64,000 bases of DNA. Origin: Hordeum vulgare subsp. vulgare. Its lineage: Eukaryota > Streptophyta > Magnoliopsida > Poales > Poaceae. The stretch spans positions 188,035,703 through 188,099,702 of the forward strand of contig NC_058519.1 of the NCBI RefSeq assembly GCF_904849725.1, written 5' to 3'. This document shows, piece after piece, positions 43,586 to 54,315 of the stretch. Both the position numbers and the translations under genes were made by a program. The notes beneath the pieces are model-generated. The model saw only the letters and a program-made list of their open reading frames with translations. It was not told the DNA's origin and made no database searches. How positions within the stretch are numbered: the stretch's first letter is position 1; each line of letters begins with the position of its first letter.

Positions 43586-45361
43586 AGGATTATTACTGGC
43601 TATAGGATGGTGATAGACTTCTGAAAACTGAACAAGGCAACCAGGAAAGACCATTATCCTTTGCCGTTTATCGACCAAATGCTAGAAAGGCTATCTAAAC
43701 ACACACACTTCTTCTTTCTAGACGGTTATTCAGGTTTCTCGCAAATACCTGTAGCACAATCTGATCAGGACAAAACCACTTTCACCTACCCCTTCGGTAC
43801 CTTTGCTTATAGACGTATACCTTTTGGCTTATGCAATGCACCTGCCACCTTTCAAAGATGTATCATGGAAATATTCTCTGACTTTTGTGAAAAGATTGTT
43901 GAAGTTTTCATGGATGATTTCTCCGTTTACTGTTCTTCCTTTGACGATTGCCTCAGTAACCTTGATCGAGTCTTACAGAGATGCAGAGATACCAACCTCG
44001 TCTTGAACTGGGAGAAGTGCCACTTCATGGTTAATGAAGGCATCGTCTTAGGACACAAAATCTCTGAGAAAGGCATTGAAGTTGATAAGGCTAAGGTTGA
44101 TGCAATTGAGAAAATGGCTTGCCCCATAGATATCAGAGGTATACGAAGTTTCCTAGGCCATGCTGGTTTCTATAGAAGGTTCATTAAAGACTTCTCTAAG
44201 ATTTCTAGGCCTCTTACCAACCTCTTGCAGAAGAATGTTCCTTTTGTTTTTGATGAGGATTGTGAGGAAGCTTTTGAAATACTTAAGAAGGCCTTGATAA
44301 CCGCACCTATTGTTCAACCACCTGATTGGAATATGCCCTTTGAAATCATGTGCGATGCTAGTGATTATGTTGTTGGTGCTGTTCTAGGACAAAGAGTTGA
44401 CAAGAAGTTGAATGTCATTCACTACGCGAGTAAAACTTTAGACAGTTCCCAAAGGAACTATGCCACTACGGAGAAGGAATTTTTAGCAGTCGTGTTTGCG
44501 CGTGAAAAGTTCAGATCTTATATAGTTGACTCCAAAGCCATTATTCACTCTAATCATGCTGCTACTAAGTACCTTATGGAGAAGAATGACGCTAAGCCTA
44601 GGCTAATCAGATGGGTTCTCCTGCTACAGGAATGTGATTTGCACGTTGTTGATCGAAAGGGTGCTGATAACCCTGTAGCAGCTAACTTGTCCAGGCTAGA
44701 GAATGTCCTTGATGACCCACGACCTATTGATGACAGCTTTCTCGATGAGCAACTGTATGTCATCCGCACTTCACATAGTGCACCGTGGTATGCTGATTAC
44801 GCAAACTATATCGTAGCCAAATACATACCACCCAGTTTCGCCTACCAGCAAAAGAAGAAATTCTTGTTTGATTTGAGACACTACTTTTGGGATGATCCTC
44901 GCCTTTATAAGGAAGGAGTAGATGGTGTTATTAGACGTTGTGTGCCTGAACATGAACAGGGACGGATCCTGCAGAAGTGTCATTCCGAAGCCTACAGAGG
45001 ACACCATGCTCGAGATAGAACTGCTCATAAGGTATTGCAATCAGGTTTCTATTGGCCCACTCTATTCAAGGATGCCCGTAAGTTTGTCCTGTCTTGTGAC
45101 AAATGCCAAATAATAGGGAACATTAGTAAACGTCAGGAAATGCCTATGAATTATTCACTTGTCATTGAACCATTTGATGTCTGGGGCTTTGATTATATGG
45201 GACCCTTCCCGAGTTCCAATGGCTATACTCACATCTTAGTTGTTGTTGATTACGTCACTAAGTGGGTAGAAGCTATCCCCACAGAAATGCTGATCACCAC
45301 ACCTCTATTCAGATGCTTAAAGAAGTCATTTTCCCAAGATTTGGAGTCCCTAGATATCTGA
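43586..45361 (+). pseudogene. Reverse transcriptase, RNase H and N-terminal integrase, element E
   Basis: Open for 566 codons from 43661. RT: HYPLPFIDQMLERL just upstream, LDGYSGFSQIPVAQ (catalytic Asp), FGLCNAPATFQRC, VFMDDFSVYCSS (FMDD), LGHAGFYRRFIKDFSKI. RNase H: FEIMCDASDYVVGAVLG, HYASKTLD, NYATTEKEFLAVVFA, and HAATKYL where HTDH would hold an Asp (SNHAA here, a likely lost catalytic residue). Integrase: HHCC finger with HSEAYRGHHARDRT and CDKCQ, then the first catalytic Asp in WGFDYMGPFPSSNG. A frameshift follows at about 45270-45300. Confidence 0.93.
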
Positions 45362-46167
45362 TGAGTGATAGCGGTTCACACTTTATTCATGGTGTTTTCC
45401 GCAAGATGCTCGTTAAGTATGATGTCAACCATAGAGTTGCATCTCCTTATCATCCTCAGTCTAGTGGTCAAGTGGAGTTGAGTAATAGGGAGATCAAATT
45501 GATCCTACAAAAGACTGTCAATAGATCTCGAAAGAATTGGTCTAGCAAACTTGACGATGCACTATGGGCTTATAGGACTGCTTATAAGAATCCCATGGGC
45601 AAGTCACCGTATGAAATGGTTTACGGTAAGGCCTGTCATTTACCTCTTGAGCTAGAACACCAAGCTTATTGGGCAATCAAAGAGCTCAACTTCGATTTCA
45701 AACTTGCCGGTGAGAAGCGGTTGTTTGATATCAGCTCATTACATGAATGGAGGGCCGAGGCATATGAGAATGCCAAGTTATTCAAGGAAAAGGTTAAGAG
45801 ATGGCACGATAAAAGAATACAAAAACGTGAGTTCAATGTAGGTGATTATGTCCTGCTATACAATTCTCGCTTAAGATTCTTCGCAGGCAAGCTTCTCTCT
45901 AAATGGAAAGGTCCCTACGTTGTCGAGGAAGTATATCGTTCTGTTGCCATCAAAATCAACAACACGGAAGGTAATTTTCCGAGAGTGGTAAATGGACAAA
46001 GAATCAAGCATTATATCTCTGGTACTCCCATAAATGTTGAGACCAATATCATCAATATCATAACTCCAGAGGAGTACATAAGGGATGTTTATCAACCTTT
46101 TTCAGACTCTGAAAACAAAGAGGTATGTGTTTCAGTAAGTAATTGGACTCCAAAACTTTTCCGGTAG
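45262..46167 (+). pseudogene. Integrase catalytic core and C-terminus, element E
   Basis: 301 codons. LKEVIFPRFGVPRYLMSDSG carries the second catalytic Asp, and HPQSSGQVELSNREIK the Glu of the DDE triad. Then WAYRTAYKNPMGKSPYEMVY and a C-terminal domain with FNVGDYVLLYNSRLRFFAGK and SKWKGPYVVEEVY, typical of Ty3/gypsy integrases (GPY motif). It ends in NIINIITPEEYIRDVYQPFS and stops at 46167. It is read in a different frame from the preceding part. Confidence 0.92.
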
Positions 46168-46392
46168 GAAATTTTCTCCATTTTGGAATTTATGGAAAAT
46201 TAGAAAAATAAAAAGCAGTCTGGAGGGCTTGTGAGCACCTCGTGTGCCTCCCGGACTCCGTTTTCTTGCGGAGCACTCCTTCTGGTCCAGAAAAAATCAT
46301 TATATATGCGCTCGAGGGTTTTGATCTCCGTATCGCGCAGTTTTCCTCTGTTTTCGTTTTGAGCCTGTTGTCTGCCGCAGATTTAGGTCAAG

Positions 46393-46809
46393 ATGTCTTC
46401 TCAAGATTCAGAAGAAGATATCTATGTGGCCGATGACCGTGCTAACTCCTGTATTAATGGGGACTTAGAGCCTTATGGTTGGACCACAGATGAGGAAGAG
46501 GATCATGAACCAAAGGGGAAGGAGCAAACAAGCTCTAACGAGGAGGAGGCTCCTCTACCTCAACCTGCAAACACCCTTGTGGAGTTCAAGAAGACAAGCC
46601 TCCCCAACTCGAGGAAGAAGCATAAGACTTTGTTTATCCCTTCTCGTTTCCTACAGGAGAGTAAGCAGGAATTATGCCAAATGGGGCTGAAGCTTGAAGA
46701 ATAAAACGACGATCTGAGGGAACATAATTTCATGCTCCATTGGAAATTAAAGAAGCTGAAGACCTCTGCAAAGACTCCACCACCATCTCCACCAAAGGAA
46801 GACAACTGA
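46393..46809 (+). pseudogene. Extra ORF downstream of pol in element E (acidic, predicted coiled coil)
   Basis: ATG at 46393: MSSQDSEEDIYVADDRANSC. The first ~65 residues are strongly acidic (TTDEEEDHEP, SSNEEEAPLP), followed by a basic patch (SLPNSRKKHKTLF) and a helix with heptad-like spacing. A TAA at 46702-46704 ends the open frame (103 codons). The same frame runs on for 34 more codons (NDDLREHNFMLHWKLKKLK, then Pro-rich PPPSPP) to TGA at 46807-46809, so the stop looks secondary. Athila-lineage elements are known to carry diverse extra ORFs here, some env-like. I see no signal peptide or membrane segment. Function unknown. Confidence 0.75.
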
Positions 46810-46842
46810 GCATTGGTATGGGAAACTCCCTTGGCTTGTGCG

Positions 46843-46857
46843 AAGCCTGGGGGAGTT
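46843..46857 (+). other. Internal copy of E's polypurine tract
   Basis: AAGCCTGGGGGAGTT, 14 of 15 bases identical to the functional tract at 52778-52792 (AAGCTTGGGGGAGTT). A third match (AAGCTTGGGGGAG) lies in gag at 41885-41897. Confidence 0.75.
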
Positions 46858-47442
46858 GCCCTAGTATCGTATCACCTTTATATCTTTCGCTTTTACCTTT
46901 GGTTTAGTTCTTTCCTTTTTAGTTTTTATTTCTTCTCTTAGTGGGATAAGTCCTTAGTGTTTAGTTTGAGTCTTTTGCCTTGTGTCTCCCCTGATGTATT
47001 CGAGCTTGCGAGCTATGTAATAAAGATTATCTTAGTCAAGGGCTTTGTTTTGTGTCGTGATCAAAATTATGAAAAGAACGATAGCATGAAAGATCATGAG
47101 ATGATCTTATGGAAAGAGATAGCTTCACATATAACAAGTATGATGATTGAAACTTGTTGAGAATAGACCAACATAGACCCCAGTCAAAGTTGCAATTAAT
47201 AAGAACTAATAAGGAAAGAGAGGTTCACATATAAATATATCATCTTAGACACTTTCTATAATTGTGAGCACTCACCAAACTATTACATGCTTAGAAGTAG
47301 ATGTTGGACAAGGAAGACAACATAATGAATTGTGTTTGCTTGATTCCAAACAATGTTATATGTCTAGTGATCCCTTAGCATGTGACGATTGCTTCCACCT
47401 CATATTAGCCAAAACTTCTGTACTAAGTAGAAATACTACTTG
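46858..47442 (+). other. Noncoding 3' region of E, part before G3
   Basis: AT-rich, with no supported gene. It continues beyond G3 at 51892-52777. The frames at 46957-47160 and 47264-47479 lack recognisable features, and the second overlaps the G3 boundary. Confidence 0.75.
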
Positions 47443-47447
47443 TGCAT

Positions 47448-49073
47448 TGATATTTCTCAAACGTATCTATAATTTTTGATGGTTTCACGCTGTTATCTTG
47501 TCTTCTTTGGTTGTTTTATGTACCTTTTATATCTTTTTTGGGACTAACTTATTAATTCAGTGCCAAGTGCCAGTTCCTATTTTTTCCGTGTTTTTGACTC
47601 TTTTCAGATATGATTTTGGAATGGAGTCCAAACGGAAGAAAAACCCGGAATGATTTTTCCCCGAACGGAAGAAGACAAGGGGGCTTTTGGGCCAAGCCAG
47701 GTGGGCTCTAGGGAGCCCACAAGCCCCCACTCCGTCACCAGGGCGGAGGCGACGGTGGGCAGGCTTGTGGCCTCCCTAGCCGCCCCTTGACCTAGGTCTT
47801 TGGCCTATAAATTCCCAAATATTCCGCAAAAAATCAGAGGAGTCTCGAAAATACTTTTCCTCCGCCGCAAGCTTCCGTTTCCGCGAGATCTCATGTGGAG
47901 ACCCTTCCCTGCACCCTGCCGGAGGGGCCTTTGGAGTTGGAGGGCTTCATCATCATCATCATCTCCCCTCCAATGACTCGTGAGTAGTTCACTTCAGACC
48001 TACGGGTCCGTAGTTATTAGCTAGATGGCTTCTTCTCTCTCTTGGATCTACAATACAAAGTTCTCCATGATCTTCATGGAGATCTATCCGATGTAATCTT
48101 GTTTGGCGGTGTGTTTGTCGAGATCCGATGAATTGTGGATTTGTGATCAGATTATCTATGATATATATTTGAGTCTTTGTTGATTTCTTATATGCATGAT
48201 TTGATATCCTTGTAAGTCTCTCCGAGTCTTGGGTTTTGTTTTGCCAACTAGATCTATGATTCTTGCAATGGGAGAAGTGCTTGGTTTTGGGTTCTACCAT
48301 GTGGTGACCTTTCCCAGTGATAGTAGGGGCAGCAAGGCACACATCAAGTAGTTGCCATAAAGGGTAAAAAGATGGGGTTTTATCATTGGTTTGAGATTAT
48401 CCCTCTACATCATGTCATCTTGCTTAAGGCGTTACTTTGTTCTTATGGACTTAATACACTAGATGCATGCTGGATAGCAGTCGACGTATGGAGTAATAGT
48501 AGTAGATGCAGAAAGTATCGGTCTACTTGTTTTGGACATGATGCATATAGAAATAATAATTGCATAGATATTGTCACGACTTTGCGCGGTTCTATCAATT
48601 GCTCGACAGTAATTTGTTCACCCACCGTCTACTTGCTTTCATGAGAGAAGCCACTAGTAAACACTACGGCCCCCGTGTCTATTCACATCCTTCGTTTACA
48701 CCTTCGCTTTTACTTTGCTTTGTTACTTTGTTACTTTTAGTTCTCACTTGGCAAACAATCTATAAGGGATTGACAACCCCTTCATAGCGTTGGGAGCAAG
48801 TTTTTGTGTTTGTGCAGGATCTTGAGATACTCCTACACTGGATTGATACCTTGGTTCTCAAACTAAGGGAAGTACTTACCACCGCTACGATACATCACCC
48901 TTTCCGCTTCGAGGGAATACCAATGCAAGGCTCCAAAGCCATGGGGGAAATCCTTTGCATACTTTCCTAGGAAGTCCCTTAAGGCATAGCCGCAGCAGGA
49001 GGATCAAGCCAAGTATTCTCCCATCGACGTGCCTATTTCTGGCGCCATTAGAAGGTCTTTTGTTGCAGTAGCA
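47448..49073 (+). repeat. 5' LTR of G3
   Basis: Starts TGATATTTCTCAAACGTATC and ends ...TTGCAGTAGCA, 1626 bp. TATA CCTATAAATTCCC is at 47804-47816. A primer-site-like TTTCTGGCGCCATT at about 49037-49050 lies inside its U5 end. Confidence 0.9.
47716..47770. promoter_or_regulatory. LTR stem-loop, G3 5' LTR
   Basis: CCCACAAGCC (47716-47725) pairs with GGCTTGTGG (47762-47770). The TATA lies about 36 bp downstream (47806). Confidence 0.7.
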
Positions 49074-49083
49074 GAAGTATTTC

Positions 49084-49101
49084 TGGCGCGGTTGCCTGGG
49101 A
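49084..49101 (+). other. Primer-binding site of G3 (tRNA-Asp type)
   Basis: TGGCGCGGTTGCCTGGGA, two mismatches to the tRNA-Asp complement. Confidence 0.8.
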
Positions 49102-49307
49102 GGAGAGCTCAAGATCTATCCAAGTAGGTCTCACAAACTCATCTCCTGCATTTACTTTTGTTGCCAGTTGCCTCTCGTTTTCCTCTCCCTCACTTCACAT
49201 TTGCCGTTTTCATTCGCCTTTCTCCTTCGCCGTTTTCTTTTGCCCTTGCCGTTTTCCTTTGCCGGTTTCTTGCTTGCTTGTGTGCTTGTTTGTTTGTTGA
49301 AGACATC

Positions 49308-51382
49308 ATGTCCGAAAACACCAAACTTTGCAACTTCTCGAGCACTAATAATAATGATTTTATTAGTACTCCGATTGCTCCCGCAACTAGTGCGGAATCG
49401 TATGAAATCAAGGCAGCTTTGCTGAATCTTGTTATGAAAGAGCAATTCTCTGGCCTTCCTAGTGAAGATGCCGCATCCCATCTCAATACCTTCATTGAGC
49501 TTTGCGATATGCAAAAGAAAAGATATGTGGATAATGACGAGATTAAGTTGAAACTTTTTCCTTTCTCGTTGCGAGATCGCGCAAAAACTTGGTTTTCTTC
49601 TTTGCCTAAAAATAGTATCGATTCTTGGGATAGGTGCGAAGATGCTTACATATCCAAGTATTTCTGCCGGCTAAGATCATCTCCTTACGTAACGATATCA
49701 TGAATTTCAAGCAACTTGATCATGAAAACATTGCACAATCTTGGGAGAGGATGAAGCTTATGATTAGAAATTGTCCCACTCATGGCTTGAGTTTCTGGAT
49801 GATTATACAAATCTTTTACGCTAGCTTGAATTTCGCTTCTCGCAATATATTGGACTCCGCCTCAGGTGGAACGTTCATGGAAATCACGTTAGGAGACGCT
49901 ACAAAACTCCTAGACAATATCATGACCAACTGCTCTCAGTGGCACAATGAAAGGTCGCCTGCTAGCAAAAAGGTGCACGCTATAGAAGAGATTAACTCGC
50001 TTAGTGCTAAGATGGACGAGTTGATGAATTTGGTTGCTTGTAGAAACGCTACCGTAGATCCTAATGCCATGCCACGATCTTCTTTGATTGAGAGTAGCAA
50101 CGCTAGTTTGGACGTGAATTTTGTTGGTAGGAACAATTTTTGCAAAAACAATGCTTTTAGAGGAAACAATGTTCCTAGGCCTTTTCCTAGTAACTCCGCT
50201 AACAATTATGGCAATTCCTACGGAAACACTTATGGAAATCACAACAAATTACCCTCTGATCTAGAGAGTAATATCAAAGAGTTCATCAACTCTCAAAAGA
50301 TTTTCAATGTGTCCATAGAGGAAACACTACTCAAAATAGACGTTTTGGCTAAGAGCGTTGATAGGATGTCTTGTGATATTGATACTTTGAAAGTTAGATG
50401 CGCTCCTCCCAAGATCAACTTGGATGAAACTTTGAAAGCTATGTGTATCTCCATGAATGAGAGCAAAGAAAGAACCGCCCAAATTCGCGCCAGACATGAA
50501 TGGTTTAAAAGGGTGTGTTCTAGTGATGCAAATCACGAAGATCTTATAGTGATTGGTGTGTTTCCTCTTGAATCTTTGTTTTCGCGTGTCAAACCTACTT
50601 ATGGAAGGGCTGGATATGGATCCACTATGGTCGAAAAACGCCCCAATGATTCGGAGTCCACCTATCTTGATGATAAAGGAGTGGAGAGTGGAGTAGAAGA
50701 AGTCAAAATTTTGGGTAGTACTGAAACTCCCACTTTGGATTTCAAGAAATTCAATTATGATAATTTCTCCTTGTTCGAATGCATTTCTTTGATGCAATCC
50801 ATTGCAAACTCTCCACATTCTTATAGCCAAAGCAAAGCCTTTACCACGCATATCGTAGATGCTATGATGAAATCTCTTGAAGAGAAGCTCGAACTAGAAC
50901 TCTCTATACCTAGAAAACTTCATGATGAGTGGGAACCTACTATCAAAATCAAGATCAAAAACTATGAGTGCAATGCTTTGTGTGATTTGGGTGCTAGTGT
51001 TTCTGCGATTCCAAAGTATTTATGGGATATTCTTGGTTTTCATGAGATTGAAGAGTGTTCTCTTAATTTGCATCTTGCGGATTCTACTGTCAAGAACCCC
51101 ATTGGGAGGATCGATGATGTTCTTATTGTTGCAAATAAGAACTATGTACCCATGGATTTCATTGTACTTGACTTAGATTGCAATCCTTCATGTCCCATTA
51201 TTCTTGGTAGACCTTTCCTAAGGACTATTGGTGTTATCATCGATATGAAGGAAGGGAATATTAGATTTCAATTTCCTTTAAAGAAGGGCATGGAGCACTT
51301 TCCTAGAAAGAAAATAAGATTGCCTTATGAATCTATGATGAGGGCTACCTATGGTTTGAGCACCAAGGATGACTATACGTGA
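49308..51382 (+). pseudogene. Athila-type gag with fused aspartic protease, G3, one frameshift
   Basis: ATG at 49308 (MSENTKLCNFSSTNNNDFIS). About 690 codons with a single base lost near 49665 (...DAYISKYF in one frame, LPAKIISLRNDIMNFKQLD in the next). Order: N-terminal helical part; gag core RDRAKTWFSSLPKNSIDSWD (~residue 85); ERMKLMIRNCPTHGLSFW; Asn-rich linker with GNNNAFRG-like sequence and GNSYGNTYGNH but no zinc knuckle; coiled segment; retropepsin-like domain CNALCDLGASVSAIPKYL and CPIILGRPFLRTIG (~residues 560-650). It stops at 51382 with no RT after it. It would supply structural protein only and rely on an autonomous relative. The upstream frame from 49158 is leader, not protein. 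Confidence 0.9.
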
Positions 51383-51733
51383 TTCCATCACTTTCGCCTA
51401 GCTAAGGGCGTTAAACAAAAGCGCTTGTTGGGAGGTAACCCAACGAATATATCCTTTTTCTTTCTGTTTTGTGCTTTGCACACTTTCATAATTCTGTTAT
51501 GATTGTGTTCTTTGTGCTTCTTTTTGCGTTTATGCCAAGCAAAACCGTTATGATTAGTCTTGGGGATGATCGTTTGGTAATGCTGGAAAAGACAAAAACT
51601 TTCTGCTCACGAAAAGAATTTTCGTTTTTTTCTGTAAGATCTTTTGAGTTGATTCTTTTTTCTGCTGCTTGCTACGCAAATTCTTCACACTGTCGTAACT
51701 TTTAAGAATTTTTGAAGTAACAGAGGTATTTTC

Positions 51734-51886
51734 CAACGCAAGGCTCCAAGGCCACGGGGGAAATCCTTTGCATACTTTCCTAGGAAGTCCCTTAAGGCGC
51801 AGCTGCAGCAGAAGGATCAAGCCAAGTAATCTCCCGTCGACATGCCTATTTCTGGTGCCATTGGAAGGTCTTTTGTTGCAGTAGCA
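51734..51886 (+). repeat. 3' LTR remnant of G3
   Basis: Matches the last ~160 bp of the 5' LTR (about 48917-49073), ending GTTGCAGTAGCA. The join with internal sequence is near 51720-51735. Confidence 0.87.
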
Positions 51887-51891
51887 TGCAT

Positions 51892-52777
51892 CCATAAACC
51901 TTCAACCCAGTTTTGCCATGAGAGTCCACCATACCTACCTATGGATTGCGTAAGATCCTTCAAGTAAGTTGTCATCGGTGCAAGCAATAAAAAGTTGCAA
52001 TCTAAAGTATGTATGATTTATTATTGTGTGGAAAATAAGATTTGTACGAACCTGTGATGAGGAAGGCATAAAAGCGACAGACTACATAATAAAGTTCTTT
52101 ATCACAGGGGGCAATATAAAGTGTAGTTCCTTTACACTAAGAGGTCGTATATCCAAACCTTAAAAGCGCTTGACAACCTCTGCTTCCCTCTATGAAGGGC
52201 TTATCTTATACCTTTACTTTTGTCCTTGTGAAAGTCATGGTGATCAACACCAATTCCCTATTCCGTCTTCAGCTTGGTGAACGTCATATGCTAGGGAAAG
52301 ATCTATATTCATATATCAACTTGGAGATGAGTACTTATGCGTTATTATTGTTGACTTTACCCCTGAGGTAAATGGTTGGGAGGCAAAATTATAAGCCCCT
52401 ATCTTTCTCTGTGTCCAACTGAAACTTTGCTACCATGAGTACCATGTGAGTTGTAACAATTGTGGAAAACAAAAGAGATGATTGAGTATGTGGATTTGCT
52501 TTACAACCTCTTATTTGACTCTTTCTGATGTTATGATAAATTGCAATTGCTTCAATGACTATGGACTGTTGTTGGCTACTTCTCGGTAAGGTTTTTGATT
52601 CATACTTTGCTTTGTGAAGGAATTGTTACTTTCCCATAAGAATCTTTATGATGTATTGCTGTTCTATGTGTGATCATGATGCCCTCTTGTCCGTATTATG
52701 TTTTATCGACACCATCATCCCTAAACATGTGGACATGTTTATGGATCTTGGTTTTCGCTTGAGGACAAGCGAGGTTT
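51892..52777 (+). other. Noncoding 3' region of E, part after G3
   Basis: About 890 bp leading to the polypurine tract, with CTTGAGGACAAGCGAGG just before it. No supported coding frame. Confidence 0.8.
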
Positions 52778-52791
52778 AAGCTTGGGGGAGT
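52778..52791 (+). other. Polypurine tract of E
   Basis: AAGCTTGGGGGAGT directly before TGATACGTCC at 52792. Confidence 0.85.
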
Positions 52792-54315
52792 TGATACGTC
52801 CATTTTCCATCATGCTTTCATGTTGATATTTATCGCTTTATGGACTATTATTATACTTTGTGGTACCATACTTCTGCCTTTTCTCTCTTATTTTGCAAGG
52901 TTTATTTGAAGAGGGAGAATACTGGCAGCTGGAACTCTGGACTGGAAAAGGAGCAAGTCTGAGTCCTCTATTCAGCGCAACTCCAAATGCCCTGAAAATA
53001 AACATTGAATTTTTTGGGAACATATAAAAAATACTGGGCGAAAGAAGTGCCAGAGGGGAGCTGCCAGGGGCCCACAAGCATGGTAGCCGCGACCTGCCCC
53101 CTGGCCGCGACTATAGGGCTTGTGGGCACCCTGGTGGCCCACTGGCCCCCTCTTCTGCTATATGAAGGGTTTTGTCCGAAAAAAATCAAGGCGGAGCTTT
53201 TTCGAGGAGGCGCCGCCGCCACGAGGCGGAACTTGAGGAGAACCAATCTAGAGCTTCGGCAGGACGATCCTGTTGGGGAAACTTCCCTCACGGAGGGGGA
53301 AATCGTCGCCATCGTCATCACCAACACTCCTCTCGTTGGAGGGGAGTCATCTCCATCAACATCTTCATCAGCACCATCTCCGATCCAAACCCTAGTCTAT
53401 CTTTTGTAACCAATCGCCGTCTCGCGACGCCGATTGGTACCCGTAAGGGTGCTAGTAGTGTTGATTACTCGTTGTAGTTGATGCTAGTTGGTTTACTTGG
53501 TGGAAGATTATATGTTCAGATCCATTATGATATTCATTACTTCTCTGGTCATGAATATATCCATGCTTTGTGAGTAGTTACTTTTGTTCCTGAGGACATG
53601 GGATAAGTCTTGCTATTAATAGTCATGTGAATTTGGTATTCGTTCGGTATTTTGACATGATGTATGTTGTCTTTTCCTCTAGTGGTGTTATGTGAACGTC
53701 GACTACATAACACTTCACCATATTTGGGCCTAGAGGAAGGCATTGGGGAGTAGTAAGTAGATGATGGGTTGCTAGAGTGACAGAAGCTTAAACCCCAGTC
53801 TATGCGTTGCTTCGTAAGGGGCTGATTTGGATCCACTAGTTTAATGCTATGGTTAGACGTTGTCTTAATTCTTCTTTTGTAGTTGCGGATTCTTGCGAGA
53901 GGGGTTAATCGTAAGTGGGATGCTTGTACAAGTAAGGGCAGTACCCAAGCGCCGCCCACATATCAAACTATCAAAGTAACGAACGTGAATAATGTGAACA
54001 TGATGACAATTAGCTTCACAGATTTCCCATGTCTCCTCGGGAGAGCTTTACTGCCTATAAGACTTTGTTCAGGCTTGTCCCTTACTACAAATGGGATTGG
54101 GCCACTTTGCTGCACTGTCGCTATTACTTGTTACTTGTTACTTTTCACCTGCTACGTTTCACCTCACTAGACCATCACTTGTTACCGCTACTTTCAGTGC
54201 TTGCAGTTATTACCTTGCTGAAAACCGTTTATCAGAGCCTTTTGCTCCTCATTGGGTTCGACACTCTTACTTATCGAAAGGACTAAGATTGATCCCCTAT
54301 ACTTTTGGGTCATCA
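52792..54315 (+). repeat. 3' LTR of E
   Basis: TGATACGTCCATTTTCCATC to ...TTTGGGTCATCA, 1524 bp, collinear with 39859-41339. Confidence 0.92.
53071..53126. promoter_or_regulatory. LTR stem-loop, E 3' LTR
   Basis: CCCACAAGCA (53071-53080) against GGCTTGTGGG (53117-53126), one mismatch at the base. The loop is longer than in the 5' LTR, which has lost the middle. Confidence 0.65.

Larger units (their letters stand above)
47448..51886 (+). mobile_element. Element G3: gag-only Athila-type gypsy retrotransposon, 3' truncated, inside E
   Basis: 5' LTR 47448-49073, tRNA-Asp primer site 49084-49101, gag-protease 49308-51382, then only ~150 bp of the 3' LTR (51734-51886). TSD TGCAT at 47443-47447 and 51887-51891, exact. 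The exact TSD with a missing middle means that most of the 3' noncoding region and ~1.45 kb of the 3' LTR were deleted after insertion. It is the best preserved gag of the three G elements. Confidence 0.9.
39859..54315 (+). mobile_element. Element E: full-length Athila-type Ty3/gypsy retrotransposon
   Basis: LTRs at 39859-41339 and 52792-54315, TSD GGGTC, tRNA-Asp primer site, gag, protease, RT, RNase H, integrase, an extra 3' ORF and a polypurine tract. G3 (47448-51886) is nested in the 3' region. Without G3 it is about 10 kb. The RT has the FMDD box and LDGYSGFSQIP region of the Athila lineage. By eye the first ~190 bp of the two LTRs differ at roughly a dozen sites, so the insertion is old. 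Coding is broken at five or more places. Confidence 0.92.

Noticed and set aside
49158..49307. Upstream extension of the G3 gag frame
   Set aside because: The stretch is leader sequence between the primer site and the conserved MSENTK start. In G1 and G2 the conserved protein also begins at this Met.
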